Source of the DNA: Verrucomicrobiota bacterium
GTDB taxonomy: Bacteria > Verrucomicrobiota > Verrucomicrobiia > Limisphaerales > UBA1096
DNA: 7,914 nucleotides
Direction: 5' to 3'
Assembly: GCA_003972865.1 (NCBI GenBank)
Contig: QOAX01000101.1
Location: forward strand, 1 to 7,914
A program made the translations under genes and the position numbers. This document shows positions 5,726 through 7,914 of the stretch, in pieces. The notes under the pieces were generated by a model. The model had not been told where the DNA came from. It searched no databases and saw nothing but the letters and a program-made list of their open reading frames with translations. Position 1 is the stretch's first letter. Every line of letters starts with the position of its first letter.

Positions 5726-7914
5726 TCAAAACATGAGTCGAAGAACGTTTCTTAAGGTCACAACCATTGCTGGGACAGGTATGTTGGTGGGCTGTAGCTA
5801 TCAATCCAATCCCAATCTTAGCACTCCATCAGCAAAATCGGAGGATTTGGGGCTGTTCATCCGAGTCTCGAAGGACAACAGCATCACCATCATCAGCCCC
5901 ACTTCGGAAATGGGGCAAGGCACTCATACGGCCCATGCCATGATCATCGCCGATGAGCTTGAAGCAGACTGGAAAAACATCAATGTGGTCACCACTCACA
6001 CTATCCGTTCTGAATACAACACAAGTTCATCTGTCTCCACAGGTGGCAACCGTGGAATTAGGCTGTGGTGGGATCGGCTTGCAGAAATTGGAGCGGGAAC
6101 CCGTGAAATTCTTATTGAGGCAGGCGCACAAAAAATGGGGGTTCCAGTCAAGGAATGTGAAGCTCAAAACGGATATGTCCTCCATCGGCCAAGCGGACGC
6201 AAGTTGAGTTATGGACAGCTTGCCGAAGCCGCCTCCAAACTCAAGCCGCCCTCAAGCCCGAAGCTGAAATCCAAAGACCGGTACCGTTTTGTTGGAAAAC
6301 CCATGCCCCGACTGGATATTCCGGCAAAGGTCAACGGCAGCGCAGTTTATGGAACCGATGTCCGCCTTCCGGGAATGCTTTATGCGGCGGTCAGCCAGTC
6401 CCCTGTTTTCGGCGGTGAAGTCAAGGCATTCGACAAGACGGCTACAATGGCGGTGAAGGGAGTGGAGGCCGTCGTGCCGATCACCCACGGGATGTCCGTT
6501 GTCGCGGACTCCACCTGGCACGCCCAAAAAGGACTGGAAGCCCTGAAGGTGGAATTCGAGGGAGGAAGGACTGTCGGTTTAGACAGTGCAGGTATAGACC
6601 GTCGTTTCCGGACATCTTTGGAGGAAATGGGAAAGACTGAACTGCAAGGAGAAAAGGCTCTCGATCTGGAATATGAAATTCAGTTTTTAAGTCATGCCGC
6701 CCTGGAACCCATGAATTGTACCGCTTCGGTCTCCGACAATTCCTGCGAAGTATGGGCCCCCTTTCAGTTTCAGACCAGTGCCTTGGACAAAATCAAGGAC
6801 ATGACGGGCCTCTCTGAAGATCAGATCAAGGTTCACACAACTTATGTGGGAGGCGGTTTTGGGGGACGGTTTAGAATGTGGGGAGAAGATTTTGTGGAAC
6901 AAGCCGTAACTCTCTCGAAGGAGTTAGGAAAACCTGTGCAAGTTATGTGGTCCCGTGAAGAGGACATCCAGCACGATTACTACCACCCCGCCAGCAGAAG
7001 TCGCTTCCAGATCAGTCTTGGGAAAGATGGCCTGCCTTTGCAGTGGGAAAACCAACAAGCCGCAGGATCACAATGGGTTCAAAATGACAAATTATTGCAA
7101 TTACTCGATTTGAATCCTCTCGCTTATGCCAGTAGCGCACATTCCGGTTTGTCCAGTATGTTAGCTTCAACGTTTGCTCCAAAGTTCAAACCTCACTATG
7201 ACATTGAAGGAGTTGATTTTGAACAAACAGTGGTTGACCTTGAGATTCCGTTAGGATGGTGGCGTTCCTTCATGTTTCAGAATACTTTTTTCCTTGAAAG
7301 CGCGATTGATGAATCCGCCCACCTTGCGGGAGCCGATCCCTTTGAGTATCGGATGAAACTACTGAGGAACAGCCCAAGGTTCAAAAAGGCTTTGGAGCTT
7401 GTCGCAGAGGATGCGAACTGGGGCAGTCCGCTTCCCGAAGGGCATGGCAGGGGCATGGCGATTTGCAACTTTTCGGGAAGTGTCTGCGCAGAAGTCGCCG
7501 AGGTGTCCGTGGACAAGCGGGGCAAGCCGGTGGTTCACCGCGTGGATTGCGCCATTGATGTGGGCAGGCATGTGAATCCGGACACCTTGAAAGCTCAGGT
7601 TGAAGGATGTGTCATTTGGGGCATCTCGATTGCGACCAAAGAGGAAATCACCTTCAAGGACGGGAGAGTCGAGCAGAGCAACTTTGACGACTACCGGATG
7701 GCCCGGTTGCGGGATGCTCCGATCGTCAATGTCCGAGTTATTAACAGCGAACACGGCCCGTTTGGCGGGGATGCCGGACTGCCCTTCGTAGGTCACACGC
7801 TCGACTACATCCGATTCGGCTCGGATTTCAGTCGAGAGCGCTACGACCGTCTGGGTTCGGTGTCGTGGATGGGCGCGTTCGGCACCAAGATGGTGGTCAT
7901 CGCCGGCCCGGACG
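5718..7914 (+). CDS. iorB: Isoquinoline 1-oxidoreductase-type molybdopterin subunit, copy 3 (3' end replaced by P450 sequence)
   Basis: The frame is open to the window edge (732 codons). Residues 1-684 are IorB; residues 685 onward are not. The N-terminus has a Tat motif (SRRTFLK, 7-13) and a lipobox LVGC with Cys26, as in copy 1, predicting a lipoprotein anchored on the periplasmic side. Motifs in order: EMGQGTHT from residue 64; a hammerhead-like domain starting KVNGSAVYG; WAPFQ with Gln350 (Phe where the others have Thr); GGGFGGR (378-384), closer to the canonical xanthine oxidase form than the GGGFGR of copies 1 and 2; and GWWRS with Arg516. The loop before this Arg is 12 residues longer than in copy 1. 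The expected GxGE segment with the catalytic Glu is absent because the sequence switches near 7770. As written, the product would be inactive; the true gene probably continues elsewhere. Confidence 0.88.
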   Translation, partial: MPNQNMSRRTFLKVTTIAGTGMLVGCSYQSNPNLSTPSAKSEDLGLFIRVSKDNSITIISPTSEMGQGTHTAHAMIIADELEADWKNINVVTTHTIRSEYNTSSSVSTGGNRGIRLWWDRLAEIGAGTREILIEAGAQKMGVPVKECEAQNGYVLHRPSGRKLSYGQLAEAASKLKPPSSPKLKSKDRYRFVGKPMPRLDIPAKVNGSAVYGTDVRLPGMLYAAVSQSPVFGGEVKAFDKTATMAVKGVEAVVPITHGMSVVADSTWHAQKGLEALKVEFEGGRTVGLDSAGIDRRFRTSLEEMGKTELQGEKALDLEYEIQFLSHAALEPMNCTASVSDNSCEVWAPFQFQTSALDKIKDMTGLSEDQIKVHTTYVGGGFGGRFRMWGEDFVEQAVTLSKELGKPVQVMWSREEDIQHDYYHPASRSRFQISLGKDGLPLQWENQQAAGSQWVQNDKLLQLLDLNPLAYASSAHSGLSSMLASTFAPKFKPHYDIEGVDFEQTVVDLEIPLGWWRSFMFQNTFFLESAIDESAHLAGADPFEYRMKLLRNSPRFKKALELVAEDANWGSPLPEGHGRGMAICNFSGSVCAEVAEVSVDKRGKPVVHRVDCAIDVGRHVNPDTLKAQVEGCVIWGISIATKEEITFKDGRVEQSNFDDYRMARLRDAPIVNVRVINSEHGPFGGDAGLPFVGHTLDYIRFGSDFSRERYDRLGSVSWMGAFGTKMVVIAGPD
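7770..7914 (+). other. Cytochrome P450 N-terminal fragment, joined in frame to iorB copy 3
   Basis: Forty-eight codons read DAGLPFVGHTLDY, an aromatic/Arg-rich helix (FSRERYDRLG), then a beta-hairpin pattern (GSVSWMGAFG, KMVVIAGPD). This is the typical start of a P450: a Pro-rich LPxxGH turn, helix A, and strands ending in GPD/E. From memory, mycobacterial CYP136-type proteins carry a GDAGLPxxGH segment at this place. The heme-binding region is beyond the window. By hand count, GC over 7801-7914 is 72 of 114. The fragment lacks its own start and is probably foreign to this locus. Family call fairly confident, subfamily tentative. Confidence 0.72.

Noticed and set aside
5953..6207. Out-of-frame plus-strand open frame of 84 codons inside iorB copy 3
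   Set aside because: It overlaps an unbroken IorB frame with clear motifs on both sides, so no frameshift is needed.
7770..7914. Reading the P450 part as a natural C-terminal domain of IorB
   Set aside because: The IorB catalytic segment is missing and the P450 begins midway through its own N-terminal region, so two truncated genes joined by error or deletion explain it better.

Overview
The window is almost entirely one plus-strand operon. It holds three consecutive iorA-iorB cassettes: a small two-[2Fe-2S] subunit followed by a large Tat-exported molybdopterin subunit of the isoquinoline 1-oxidoreductase branch of the xanthine oxidase family. The organism is probably a Gram-negative bacterium with Tat export. 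Strong AAGGAGGT-type ribosome binding sites, moderate to high GC and periplasmic-type signal peptides fit Proteobacteria, Verrucomicrobiota or a similar group. I cannot name the phylum from the sequence.

Layout: 1-410 is the 3' part of iorA copy 1 (5' end outside the window). 407-2560 is iorB copy 1 (717 aa, Tat signal plus lipobox). 2587-3045 is iorA copy 2 and 3042-5234 is iorB copy 2 (730 aa, Tat signal without lipobox). 5261-5725 is iorA copy 3, and 5718 onward is iorB copy 3 (Tat signal plus lipobox). The small and large genes of each pair overlap by 4 or 8 nt. Cassettes are separated by only 26 nt, with a near-identical leader each time. No stretch of more than 26 nt lacks a gene, and I see no internal terminator or promoter.

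Each cassette should give one heterodimeric molybdenum hydroxylase. Substrate is oxidised at the Mo-cytosine-dinucleotide-type centre in IorB, and electrons leave through the two clusters of IorA. IorA has no signal peptide of its own, so it would be exported folded together with IorB. Cassettes 1 and 3 are close relatives; cassette 2 is more divergent and lacks the lipobox. The core cofactor motifs are kept, while a segment just before the conserved W-R motif differs strongly in length and sequence. This suggests three enzymes with different substrates and at least two modes of anchoring.

The main anomaly is at the 3' end. Around 7767-7772 the iorB copy 3 reading frame stops matching IorB, just before the catalytic Gly-x-Gly-Glu segment. 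It continues in frame as the N-terminal region of a cytochrome P450 (resembling mycobacterial CYP136-type proteins) to the window edge. This is most likely a chimeric join in the assembly, although a real rearrangement cannot be excluded from the sequence alone.
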